Source: Crossiella sp. SN42 (GTDB lineage: Bacteria > Actinomycetota > Actinomycetes > Mycobacteriales > Pseudonocardiaceae). From it: DNA of 64,000 nt. Positions 35,523 to 42,772 of the stretch are shown here, in pieces (within the stretch, counting starts at the first letter, position 1; the number at the start of each line of letters is the position of its first letter). The notes beneath the pieces were generated by a model that saw only the letters and a list, made by a program, of their open reading frames with translations, did not search any database and was not told the DNA's origin. Position numbers and translations under genes: made by a program. The stretch spans positions 124,001-188,000 of the forward strand of contig NZ_JAMHIV010000021.1 in assembly GCF_023897065.1 (NCBI RefSeq). The letters run 5' to 3'.

Positions 35523-35533
35523 ACCTCGGATGT
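35523..35533. promoter_or_regulatory. Candidate GntR autoregulatory operator
   Basis: ACCTCGGATGT matches the fucose-operon palindrome ACATCGGATGT at 10 of 11 positions and lies 30 bases upstream of the GntR start. Confidence 0.5.
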
Positions 35534-35600
35534 TTCGCTCCAGTATGCGCCATGCCGCACGATCAGTTGCGCATTGCTCCATTTGGCGTAATCTGGGCCT

Positions 35601-35634
35601 GCCCGCCTCACCCCGCCCCCTCGGTGAGGCGGGC
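35601..35634. terminator. Strong hairpin between gntR and nagA
   Basis: GCCCGCCTCACC (35601-35612) and GGTGAGGCGGGC (35623-35634) form a perfect 12 bp stem with a 10-base loop. There is no T run on either side, so it may be an insulator or a leader structure rather than a classical terminator. Confidence 0.5.
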
Positions 35635-35703
35635 TCTGCTGTGTAAAGGGTCCCACCGTTCCTTCGTAGCTGGACGAATGCGCACACGTCGGGTTACCGT
35701 CAT

Positions 35704-35719
35704 AATGGTCTAAACCATT
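35704..35719. promoter_or_regulatory. DasR-responsive element (dre) at nagA
   Basis: AATGGTCTAAACCATT has the dre core TGGTCTARACCA seen in DasR operators (consensus near AGTGGTCTAGACCACT). It directly abuts the nagA ribosome site (GGAGGG), so bound DasR would block expression. A dasR gene is at 45258. Confidence 0.8.
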
Positions 35720-35728
35720 GGAGGGTCA

Positions 35729-36919
35729 TTGGACGCCGTAGTCGCTGCCCCGAAGGCGCTGTTGGGCAATGCCCTCTCCGGTCCGGTGACACTACGCATC
35801 CGCGACGGCGAGATCGTCGAGGTCGCGGAGAACCCCGGCTACCGAGGTGAGACCGAGGGCCTGCTCAGCCCCGGCCTGGTGGACGTGCAGATCAACGGTG
35901 CGGTCGGGGTGGACTTCGCCGACGTGGACGCCGCCGGGATGGCCACCGTGTCCGCGGCCCTGCCGCGCACCGGCGTGACCCGGTTCCTGCCCACCCTGAT
36001 CACCGCCCCGCTGCCGGAGGTCCTGCGCCAGGCGCACCAGGTCCTGGCCGCCGCGGCCGCCCTGCCCGCCGGCGCGGGCGCGCGTCCGCTGGGCCTGCAC
36101 TTCGAGGGCCCGTTCCTGTCCCCGCTGCGGCACGGCGTGCACAACCCCGAGGTGATGGAACCGCCCAGCGCGGACCGGATCGAGCGCATCCTGGCCGACC
36201 CCGCGGTGCACGCGGCCCTGCGCCTGGTCACCCTGGCCCCCGAGCAGCCGGGCGGCTTCGAGGCCGTCCGCCGCCTCACCGAAGCCGGCGTGCTGGTCGC
36301 GGTGGGCCACACCGACGCCACCGGCGCGCAGACCCGCCAGGCCGCGGACCTGGGCGCGCGCATGATCACCCACCTGTTCAACGCCCAGCGCCCCCTCGGC
36401 CACCGCGAGCCGGGCGTCCCCGGCATCGGCCTGGTCGACCCCCGCTACACCCTCGGCCTGATCGCCGACCTGGCCCACGTCGACGGCGACATCTGCAAAC
36501 TGGTCTTCAACGCCGCCCCCGGCCGCGTCGCCCTGGTCACCGACGCGGTGGCCGCCGCGGGCATGCCCCCGGGCCGCTACCAGCTCGGCGGCGAGGACGT
36601 GGTGCTCACCGAGGAAGGCGTCCCCCGCTCCCCGGCAGGCACCATCGCCGGTAGCGCCCTGACCCTGGACCGCGCCATCCGCAACATGGTCGGCCTCGGC
36701 ATCGACCCAGCCGTCGCCCTGCACGCCGCCACCACCGTCCCCGCCGACGTCCTCGGCGAGCCGACCCTGGGCCGCATCGCGCCCGGCGCGCGGGCGGACC
36801 TGGTGCTGTGGGACGCGGACCTGCACCCGCGCAAGGTGTGGGTGGAGGGCGAGCTGGTCTTCGACGCGGAGGAGTCCGCCCGCAGCACGGTCGCCCGCCT
36901 GCCCGCGGCAGGCAACTGA
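35729..36919 (+). CDS. nagA: N-acetylglucosamine-6-phosphate deacetylase
   Basis: The 396-residue product has the NagA pattern: GLVDVQINGAVGVDF, metal Glu in LHFEGPFLSP near residue 127, metal His in GHTDATGAQ near 194, THLFNAQRPLGHREPG near 213 and catalytic Asp in LVTDAVAAAGMP near 272, with SPAGTIAGSALTLD late. It removes acetate from GlcNAc-6-phosphate, the step before deamination. The start is a TTG at 35729 with GGAGGG 4 bases upstream. A DasR operator immediately precedes it, linking it to the dasABC cluster 3 kb away. Confidence 0.92.
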   Translation: MDAVVAAPKALLGNALSGPVTLRIRDGEIVEVAENPGYRGETEGLLSPGLVDVQINGAVGVDFADVDAAGMATVSAALPRTGVTRFLPTLITAPLPEVLRQAHQVLAAAAALPAGAGARPLGLHFEGPFLSPLRHGVHNPEVMEPPSADRIERILADPAVHAALRLVTLAPEQPGGFEAVRRLTEAGVLVAVGHTDATGAQTRQAADLGARMITHLFNAQRPLGHREPGVPGIGLVDPRYTLGLIADLAHVDGDICKLVFNAAPGRVALVTDAVAAAGMPPGRYQLGGEDVVLTEEGVPRSPAGTIAGSALTLDRAIRNMVGLGIDPAVALHAATTVPADVLGEPTLGRIAPGARADLVLWDADLHPRKVWVEGELVFDAEESARSTVARLPAAGN

Positions 36920-36941
36920 ATCTTCCACCGCACAGGTGGGG

Positions 36942-36993
36942 GCGAGAGAGAACACGAGGGCCTCTGCACCGCAACCCGGGCAGGGGCTCTCGC
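36942..36993 (+). terminator. Composite hairpin after nagA, possible terminator
   Basis: GCGAGAG (36942-36948) pairs with CTCTCGC (36987-36993), or GCCTCTGC (36960-36967) with GCAGGGGC (36980-36987) using a G:U pair. There is no T run. Confidence 0.4.
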
Positions 36994-37036
36994 TATGCCC
37001 GGACCGGCCTGACCCGGCATCATGACTGGCATGAGA

Positions 37037-37053
37037 GTAGGCTCCAAGCCTAC
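37037..37053. promoter_or_regulatory. Inverted repeat before the AbiE pair, candidate AbiEi operator
   Basis: GTAGGCT-CCA-AGCCTAC is perfect and ends 13 bases before the AbiEi start, next to its ribosome site. AbiEi antitoxins are known to repress their own promoters by binding inverted repeats. Confidence 0.55.
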
Positions 37054-37066
37054 GGAGGTGCCACTC

Positions 37067-37711
37067 ATGAGTAGGCGACAACCGGGTCGACTGCCATCAC
37101 GGCTACTCCGCCGCCCGCTGCGCCTCCTCCGGCCCCAGGACGCGGCAGAGAGCTACACGAACCCTCGCGCGGAGTTTGTCCGCCTTGCCAAGGCGGGAGT
37201 CCTGCACCGGGTGGCGACGGGTTACTACGTGCCGGTCCCCGATGATCACCTCGACCGTGCGTGGCTGCCAGAGCTGGAGTCCGTGGCACTGGGCACCGCG
37301 GCAGCCGACGAGGGAATCGGCACCGTCGCCCTGATGGGACTGAGTGCCGCGCGGATACACGGAGCCCTGCCGCGTGCGGTCGGGGTGGCCGTGGTCGCGG
37401 CGTCCCGCCACCGGGCGCCGCTGAGACTGGCCGACCGTGACGCGACTGTCCTTTATGTACGGCGTGACGTCTCACGGATCGACGTCGAGCGCCGTGACCT
37501 CGAACTGGGACAGGGCTGGGTGACCACGGCCGAGCAGACCGTGCTGGACCTGGCCGCCCGTCCCGAACTGGGCGGTTTGCCTGCCGAGGCCCGGGAAGCG
37601 ATCCGTGGGTTGCTGCCGATGACCGATCGGCAACTGTTGGCCGAACTGGCCGCCGCGCAACGACGGCGCGCCACCCTGACCCGACTGCTCAGGGAGACCG
37701 GCAGTGCTTGA
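37067..37711 (+). CDS. Type IV toxin-antitoxin, AbiEi-family antitoxin
   Basis: The 214-residue product has an N-terminal winged helix (about residues 25-65: NPRAEFVRLAKAGVLHRVATG and on to YYVPVP), followed by the AbiEi domain with MGLSAARIHGALPR and TTAEQTVLDLAARP. AbiEi neutralises AbiEii without touching it and represses the operon. The ATG at 37067 has CGGAGG about 8 bases upstream; in-frame ATGs at 37022 and 37031 would cover the inverted repeat. Its stop overlaps the toxin start by 8 bp. The pair lies between nagA and an unrelated gene, as an inserted cassette would. Confidence 0.82.
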   Translation: MSRRQPGRLPSRLLRRPLRLLRPQDAAESYTNPRAEFVRLAKAGVLHRVATGYYVPVPDDHLDRAWLPELESVALGTAAADEGIGTVALMGLSAARIHGALPRAVGVAVVAASRHRAPLRLADRDATVLYVRRDVSRIDVERRDLELGQGWVTTAEQTVLDLAARPELGGLPAEAREAIRGLLPMTDRQLLAELAAAQRRRATLTRLLRETGSA

Positions 37712-38462
37712 TCCGGACGAGGAGTTCGGGGTCGCCCAGCGGTTCGGCGTCGCGCGCGCCCAGGTGCGCCGCGACCACCTGATCTCGCACCTGCTCGCCG
37801 CGCTCAGCGAACACGTCGCCGAGCAGGTTGTCTTCTTCGGCGGCACCGCCCTCTCCCGGAGTTTTGTGCCAGAAGGACGATTGTCCGAGGACATCGACCT
37901 GATCGCGGTCGGACGTCGGCGCGATGTCGTCAGCGCGGTGGAGCAATGCCTGGTGCGGGGAACACGTCGCGAGTACCCCGGACTTCGCTGGCGACAACGG
38001 CTCAGCGAGGTGCGTGATGTCGAGCCCGCCCTGCTGACCGCCCCGGACGGCACGACCGTTCGTGTGCAACTGCTCAACCCGGTCGGATACCCGGCATGGC
38101 CGACCGCGCCGAGAGCGCTTGACCAGCGCTATTCAGACGCACCGCCGGCGACACTCGTCATACCCGCACTCGAGTCGTTCGTCGCGTGGAAAACCGTCGC
38201 CTGGCTGGACCGCGCCGCATCCCGTGACCTGTACGACCTGTGGTCGCTGGCCCGTCTCGGCGCGATCGACCACAACTCCGCGACTCTGTTCGCCCGCCAT
38301 GGACCGACGAACAAACCACCGGCCCCCGCGATGTTCGCCACCGCACCCGAAGAGGCCGAGTGGCGCCGGGATCTCAGCGAACAGACCCAGCTCCACGTCA
38401 CGGCCGCCGAAGCGCTGGCCACGGTCCGCGACGCCTGGCGTGACGCGGTCACGACCAGCTGA
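37704..38462 (+). CDS. Type IV toxin-antitoxin, AbiEii nucleotidyltransferase-like toxin
   Basis: The 252-residue product has the nucleotidyltransferase signature FFGGTALSRSF near residue 50 and SEDIDLIAVG near 67 (the DxD metal pair), and later ESFVAWKTVAWLDRAASRDLYDL, the conserved Lys and Asp/Tyr block of AbiEii. AbiEii-type toxins are nucleotidyltransferases; some modify tRNA acceptor ends and stop growth, as in phage defence by abortive infection. The GTG start lies inside the antitoxin gene. Confidence 0.85.
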   Translation: MLDPDEEFGVAQRFGVARAQVRRDHLISHLLAALSEHVAEQVVFFGGTALSRSFVPEGRLSEDIDLIAVGRRRDVVSAVEQCLVRGTRREYPGLRWRQRLSEVRDVEPALLTAPDGTTVRVQLLNPVGYPAWPTAPRALDQRYSDAPPATLVIPALESFVAWKTVAWLDRAASRDLYDLWSLARLGAIDHNSATLFARHGPTNKPPAPAMFATAPEEAEWRRDLSEQTQLHVTAAEALATVRDAWRDAVTTS

Positions 38463-38471
38463 CCGGTCCGC

Positions 38472-39347
38472 TCATGTCAGCAACCGCGCCAACAGGAACG
38501 GCTCCGTCCCCGCCAGCCCCACCGAGGCGTACAGCGTGACGTCCCCGTCCGCCCGCCGCCCCACCTGAGCCCCACTCGCGACCGCCCCCAGCGACACCAC
38601 CTCCCGCCCCGCCAGCAACGCCGAGGGCCGGTACCCGTCGAGCTGCGCGGGCGAGTCGGTGAACACCGCGTCCGCCCGCTCCACCAGATCCACCCCGAAC
38701 TCCGCCCGCCCCACCTGCTTCGGCCCCACGGTCGTCACCGCCGTCCCCGGCGAGATCCACCCCGCCTCGATCACCGGTGCCCCGGCCGAGGTCGCCAGCA
38801 CCACGATGTCCCGCTCCACCACCGCCTCCCGCGCCGAGCCCACCGCCTCCGCGGCCACCCCCAGCTCCGCCTGGACCCGCTCCGCGAACGCCCGCCGCCG
38901 CCCCGGATCCCGCGAGAACACCCGCACCCCCGTTAGCTCCCGCACCCCACTGATCGCCCACACCTGCGTCCACGCCTGGGCTCCCGCGCCCACCAGCCCC
39001 ACGGTCCGCGCCTGCGGCCGCGCCAGCAGATCCACCGCCAGCCCGCCCAGCGCGCCGGTCCGGTGGCTGCCCAGCTCCTTGCCCACGGCCAGTCCCAGCA
39101 GCTCGCCGGAGGGCTCGGCGTGCAGGGCGACGAGCTGGGGAGCGTCGAGATGTGTTGGGTAGGAACGGAATCCGTACCACTGGCCGATGAGCCTGCCCGC
39201 GGTGAAGGTCTGCACGCCTGCGTGTACGCGGGGCGGGGCGAGGAGATCGCCGCGTTCGGCGGACAGGACGGCTTCGCGCATGGCGGAGACGGCGAGGGCG
39301 GGGGTGAGGCGGGCCAGGATCGCGGCGTCGTCCAGGACGGTGGTCAT
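38472..39347 (-). CDS. Ornithine cyclodeaminase / mu-crystallin family protein
   Basis: The 291-residue product has the OCD fold: N-terminal MREAVLSAERGDLLAPPR, a Rossmann segment TVGLVGAGAQAWTQVWAI near residue 115, and VLATSAGAPVIEAGWISPG. Members oxidise or deaminate amino acids (ornithine, alanine, iminoacids) with NAD(P)H. The usual ornithine-binding Lys/Asp pair cannot be confirmed by eye, so the substrate is open. The ATG at 39347 is chosen because the family begins here; its ribosome site is weak. It ends 9 bases from the AbiEii stop and follows the terminator of the das operon. Confidence 0.82.
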   Translation of the reverse strand: MTTVLDDAAILARLTPALAVSAMREAVLSAERGDLLAPPRVHAGVQTFTAGRLIGQWYGFRSYPTHLDAPQLVALHAEPSGELLGLAVGKELGSHRTGALGGLAVDLLARPQARTVGLVGAGAQAWTQVWAISGVRELTGVRVFSRDPGRRRAFAERVQAELGVAAEAVGSAREAVVERDIVVLATSAGAPVIEAGWISPGTAVTTVGPKQVGRAEFGVDLVERADAVFTDSPAQLDGYRPSALLAGREVVSLGAVASGAQVGRRADGDVTLYASVGLAGTEPFLLARLLT

Positions 39348-39389
39348 GGCCGCGATTCTGCAAGCTCCAGCTTCCTGGAGGCCAACGAC

Positions 39390-39425
39390 AACGCGGCGCA
39401 CCCCCAGCCGGGGATGCGCCGCGTT
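39390..39425 (-). terminator. Terminator-like hairpin at the end of the das operon
   Basis: AACGCGGCGCA (39390-39400) pairs exactly with TGCGCCGCGTT (39415-39425), and CCCC/GGGG pair inside. It lies 10 bases past the stop of the SIS-domain gene. Confidence 0.65.
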
Positions 39426-39434
39426 CTCGGGTGT

Positions 39435-40484
39435 TCAGCGGGTCTTCGTGACCTTGTTCAGCCCGCGCGGGTTGTCCGGGTCCCCGCCCCGCGCCAGCGC
39501 CAGGCCCAGCGCGAGCCGCTGCACCGGCAGGATCTCCAGCACCGGGGCCAGCTCCTCCGCGGTGGCCGGCACCCCGATCCGGTAAGCCGCCGCGACCACA
39601 TCGGCCGCCGAGCCGACCGCGAGGATGTCCGCGCCCCGGCCCTGCACGACCTCCAGCACCTCGCGCATGGCCGCGCCGCCCTGGCCCGCGCTGGTGATGG
39701 CCAGCACCGCGGTCTCGCTGTCGACCGCGGCGACCGGGCCGTGCAGCAGGTCGGCGCCGCTGTAGGCCCGTGCGGACAGGTAGCTGGTCTCGGCGAGTTT
39801 GAGGGCGGCCTCGGCGGCGGTGGCCGAGGAGTAGCCGCGGCCGGTGGTGACCACGCGGTTGGCGAAGCGGTAGCGCTGGACGGCCTCGGCGACCGCGGGT
39901 TCGGCCAGGGCGAGCGCCGAGTCGGCCAGGTCGCCCAGGTTGGCCGCGTGTTCGGCGGTGCCGCCGCGGACGGCGTCGATGAGCAGGTACAGGGCCAGCA
40001 GGGTGGCGCTGTAGGTCTTGGTGGCGGCCACCGCGAGCTCCTTGCCCGCGCCGATGTCCACCGAGAGCTCGGTGACCTGGTTCAGCGGGGAGTCCGGGGT
40101 GTTGGTGACGGCCACGGTGAGCGCGCCCCGCCTGCGCGCGGCCTCGGTGGCCTCGACCAGGTCGGGGGAGCCGCCGCTCTGGCTGACCGAGACCCACAGC
40201 ACGTCGGTCAGGTCCGGCTGGGCGCCGTAGAGCGTGGTGGTGGACGGGGACACCAGGCCGGCGGGCAGCTGGAGCAGGACCTCGGTCAGGTACTTGGCGT
40301 AGAGCGCGCCGTGGTCGCTGGAACCGCGGGCGGCGAAGAGCACGAACCGCGGGCGGCGCTCGGCGATCTGCGCGGCCACCGCGGCGATCTCCGCCCGCCG
40401 GGCCAGCAGGCCCCGGAACACCTCGGGCTGGGCCGCGATCTCGGCGGCCATGTGCGCGCCGGGCACGGTCTCTGTCGACGTCAT
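39435..40484 (-). CDS. SIS-domain glucosamine-6-phosphate deaminase/isomerase (GlmS C-domain type)
   Basis: The 349-residue product has two SIS domains: FAARGSSDHGALYAKY near residue 55, SVSQSGGSPDLVEA near 100, KTYSATLLALYLL, then TTGRGYSSATAAEAALKLAE near 210 and the C-terminal NPRGLNKVTKTR typical of GlmS-like isomerases and NagB-II deaminases. It lacks the glutaminase domain of GlmS, so it probably deaminates GlcN-6-phosphate made by NagA. It is the last gene after the GH3 enzyme (ATGA overlap), with GGAGG upstream. Two DasR-type sites lie 100-150 bases upstream, inside the GH3 gene. Confidence 0.85.
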   Translation of the reverse strand: MTSTETVPGAHMAAEIAAQPEVFRGLLARRAEIAAVAAQIAERRPRFVLFAARGSSDHGALYAKYLTEVLLQLPAGLVSPSTTTLYGAQPDLTDVLWVSVSQSGGSPDLVEATEAARRRGALTVAVTNTPDSPLNQVTELSVDIGAGKELAVAATKTYSATLLALYLLIDAVRGGTAEHAANLGDLADSALALAEPAVAEAVQRYRFANRVVTTGRGYSSATAAEAALKLAETSYLSARAYSGADLLHGPVAAVDSETAVLAITSAGQGGAAMREVLEVVQGRGADILAVGSAADVVAAAYRIGVPATAEELAPVLEILPVQRLALGLALARGGDPDNPRGLNKVTKTR

Positions 40485-41932
40485 CGCCTGTCCTCCCTCG
40501 CCGTGTTCGCGGCGAGCAGCTCGGCGGCGGCGCGCAGGCACACGTACGCGCTGCCGTGGGTGTCGATACGGGCGACGCTGCCCAGGTCCGGACCAGGCAC
40601 CCCCGTCTCGACGTGCACTAGGTCTAGACCAATGCTAGCAAGTTCGACGACAAGTCGCCGCACTTCAGCGTGCCGGTGCGCGTCCCTGGTGACAACCACC
40701 ACCGGGGAACCGTGCGCTGAACCGAGGATTTCGTCCCGGCCATCCGGGCCTGGCCGCAGCACCCGGGTGCCCGGCAGCAGCTCGCTCAGGTGCGGGCCCA
40801 GGCCCCAGGGCACCGCGCCGACCGCGATGCTCGGGTCCACCTCCAGGTCCACCACCAGCGGCGGCCCGGCCAGCTTCAGCTCCCCGCGCACCTCGACCGC
40901 CCGCCGCGCGGCCCGCAGCCCGAGGTCGCCATCCGGCACCGGACCGCCGGTGACCGGGCCACCCAGTGACGCCGCCCGCGCCGCGGCCCCGGCCAGCAGC
41001 TCCTCGCTCAACCGTCCACTGTGGACAGCCGCCACGATCGCCTCGGCCAGCCGGTCCACCACCTCGGCGTCGGCCAGCTCGCCGCCCACGCACAGCAGGT
41101 CCGCGCCGGCCAGCAGCGCCTGCACCGCGCCGTCGCTGATCCCGGCGGTGCCGGAGACCGCGTTCATCTCCAGCGCGTCAGTGACCACCGCGCCGGTGAA
41201 GCCCAGCTCGCCGCGCAGCACCTCGGTCACCGCGTGCCGGTTCAGCGTGGCAGGCGACTCGCCCCAGGCCGGGATCACCAGGTGGCCGGTCATCACCGAG
41301 CGCACCCCGGCGGCGATCGCGGCCCGGAACGGCACCAGCTCGACCGTGCGCAACTGCTCCTCGGTCCGGTCCAGCACCGGCAGCTCGCGGTGCGAGTCCG
41401 CGGTGGAGGCGCCGTGGCCGGGGAAGTGCTTGGCGCAGGCGGCCACCCCGGACTGCTGGATGCCCGCGATGAACGCGGCCACCTGGGCCGCGGCCGCGTG
41501 CGGCTCGCGGCCGAAGGCGCGCACGCCGATGATCGGGTCCGCCGCGGCCAGGGTCAGGTCCGCGCAGGGCGCCAGGTCCAGGGTCACCCCGCAGGCGGCC
41601 AGCCTGGCCCCGAGCGCCGCGCCGACCTCCCTGGTCAGCTCGAGGTCGCCGATCGCACCCAGCGCGTGCGGACCCGGCAGCGCGGAGCCGCGCGCGGCGT
41701 CCAGCCGGGTCACGTCGCCGCTCTCCTCGTCGATGGCCACCACCACTTCGGGCCGCTCGGCCCGAAGGGACGCGCTCAGCGCGGCCACCTGCTCGTCGTC
41801 CACCACGTTGCGGCCGAACAGCAGCACGCCGCCGAGGCCGTCAGCGACCCGGCGGCGCACCCAGTCCGGCGCGCTCGTCCCGGCGAACCCCGGCAGCAGC
41901 ACGGCGTCGGCCAAGCGTCGCAGACCATCCAC
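40481..41932 (-). CDS. dasD: GH3 beta-N-acetylglucosaminidase
   Basis: The 483-residue product has the NagZ-type GH3 features: VVAIDEESGDVTRLD near residue 65, KHFPGHGASTADSH near 167-180 (the His/Asp general acid dyad), and nucleophile Asp in VVTDALEMNAV near 249. A second, smaller domain follows. No signal peptide is seen, so it cleaves imported chitobiose or similar in the cytosol. The start is GTG at 41932 with AAGGGA upstream. It is downstream of dasABC, as dasD is in Streptomyces. The codons at 40619-40633 include two rare CTA Leu codons that create a DasR-type site. Confidence 0.88.
   Translation of the reverse strand: MDGLRRLADAVLLPGFAGTSAPDWVRRRVADGLGGVLLFGRNVVDDEQVAALSASLRAERPEVVVAIDEESGDVTRLDAARGSALPGPHALGAIGDLELTREVGAALGARLAACGVTLDLAPCADLTLAAADPIIGVRAFGREPHAAAAQVAAFIAGIQQSGVAACAKHFPGHGASTADSHRELPVLDRTEEQLRTVELVPFRAAIAAGVRSVMTGHLVIPAWGESPATLNRHAVTEVLRGELGFTGAVVTDALEMNAVSGTAGISDGAVQALLAGADLLCVGGELADAEVVDRLAEAIVAAVHSGRLSEELLAGAAARAASLGGPVTGGPVPDGDLGLRAARRAVEVRGELKLAGPPLVVDLEVDPSIAVGAVPWGLGPHLSELLPGTRVLRPGPDGRDEILGSAHGSPVVVVTRDAHRHAEVRRLVVELASIGLDLVHVETGVPGPDLGSVARIDTHGSAYVCLRAAAELLAANTAREDRR
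40582..40597. promoter_or_regulatory. Possible DasR element inside the GH3 gene
   Basis: CCAGGTCCGGACCAGG contains a perfect GGTCCGGACC palindrome like the core of the second dasA site. It uses ordinary codons, so coincidence is possible. Confidence 0.4.
40618..40633. promoter_or_regulatory. DasR-responsive element inside the GH3 gene
   Basis: CTAGGTCTAGACCAAT carries the perfect dre core GGTCTAGACC, 134 bases upstream of the SIS-domain gene. In frame it reads ATT GGT CTA GAC CTA GTG; two rare CTA codons so close suggest selection for the site. Confidence 0.65.
41014..41026. repeat. Iterated palindrome GTCCACTGTGGAC (copy in GH3 gene)
   Basis: Exact copy of the 13-base palindrome with T at the centre, within coding sequence. 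Confidence 0.6.
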
Positions 41933-41938
41933 TGTGGA
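41928..41938. repeat. Iterated palindrome core TCCACTGTGGA at the GH3 start
   Basis: The 11-base core of the motif spans the start codon of the GH3 gene (41930-41932). Confidence 0.5.
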
Positions 41939-42772
41939 CTATCCCTTCACGGCGCCGGCGGTGTTCCCGGCCACCAGGTTGCGCTGGACGATCAGGAAGT
42001 AGATGAGCACGGGCAGCGCGAAGACCACCGAGGCGGCCATGGTGCCGCCCCAGTCGGTGCCGAAGACGGTGCTGAACGTGGACAGCCACACCGGCAGCGT
42101 CTGGTTGCTCTGGTCCCGCATCAGCACCAGGGCGAAGAGGAACTCGTTCCAGGCGGTGATGAAGGAGAACACCGAGGTGCTCACCAGCGCCGGTCCCAGC
42201 AGCGGCAGGGTGACCCGGCGGAAGGCGCCCCAGCGGGAGCAGCCGTCCACCATGGCCGCCTCCTCCAGGTCCACCGGGATGCCGTTGACGAAGCCACGCA
42301 GCGTCCAGATGGTGAACGGCAGCGTGGTGGCCACGTTGACCAGCAGCAGCGCGGGCAGCATGTTGAGCAGGCCGACATCGCGCATCAGCAGGTACATCGG
42401 GATCAGCAGCGCCTCCAGCGGCGCCAGCTGCGCGATCAGCACCAGCAGCACAAAACCCTTGCGGCCGCGGAAACGCAGGCGGCACAACGGGATCGCGGCC
42501 AGGATGCCCGCGGCCACCGCGCACAGCATGGCGCCGACGGCCACGATCAGGCTGTTGGTGAGGAAGTTGGTGAAGCCCGGCCTGGTCACCGCGGTGACGA
42601 AGTTGTCGAAGGTGACCGAGGTCGGGAACAGGTCGTAGTCGGTGGTCAGGTTCGAGTTCGTCGGCCGCAGGGACGAGTTGATCATCCAGTAGGTCGGGAA
42701 GAAGAACAGCCCGGCCAGCAGCAGCGCGACCCCGGTCAGCAGGGTCCGCTGCGCACGGTTCTTGGTCCTCAC
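41939..42772 (-). CDS. dasC: Chitobiose-type ABC transporter permease 2
   Basis: The 277-residue product has six membrane helices and the EAA loop DLEEAAMVDGCSRWGAFRRV near residue 175. It is the MalG-type partner of DasB. GTGA overlap with dasB (42769-42772) fixes the GTG start; the longer open frame to 43288 is a shadow. The GH3 gene starts 6 bases after its stop. No ATPase gene is present, so a shared ATPase such as MsiK must energise it. Confidence 0.87.
   Translation of the reverse strand: MRTKNRAQRTLLTGVALLLAGLFFFPTYWMINSSLRPTNSNLTTDYDLFPTSVTFDNFVTAVTRPGFTNFLTNSLIVAVGAMLCAVAAGILAAIPLCRLRFRGRKGFVLLVLIAQLAPLEALLIPMYLLMRDVGLLNMLPALLLVNVATTLPFTIWTLRGFVNGIPVDLEEAAMVDGCSRWGAFRRVTLPLLGPALVSTSVFSFITAWNEFLFALVLMRDQSNQTLPVWLSTFSTVFGTDWGGTMAASVVFALPVLIYFLIVQRNLVAGNTAGAVKG

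Noticed and set aside
37022-37066. Earlier ATG starts (37022, 37031) for the AbiEi antitoxin
   Set aside because: They would place the perfect inverted repeat and the ribosome site inside the coding region.
36942-38462. AbiE region considered as a larger genomic island
   Set aside because: No integrase, att-like direct repeats or tRNA gene flank it, and composition is close to the surroundings.
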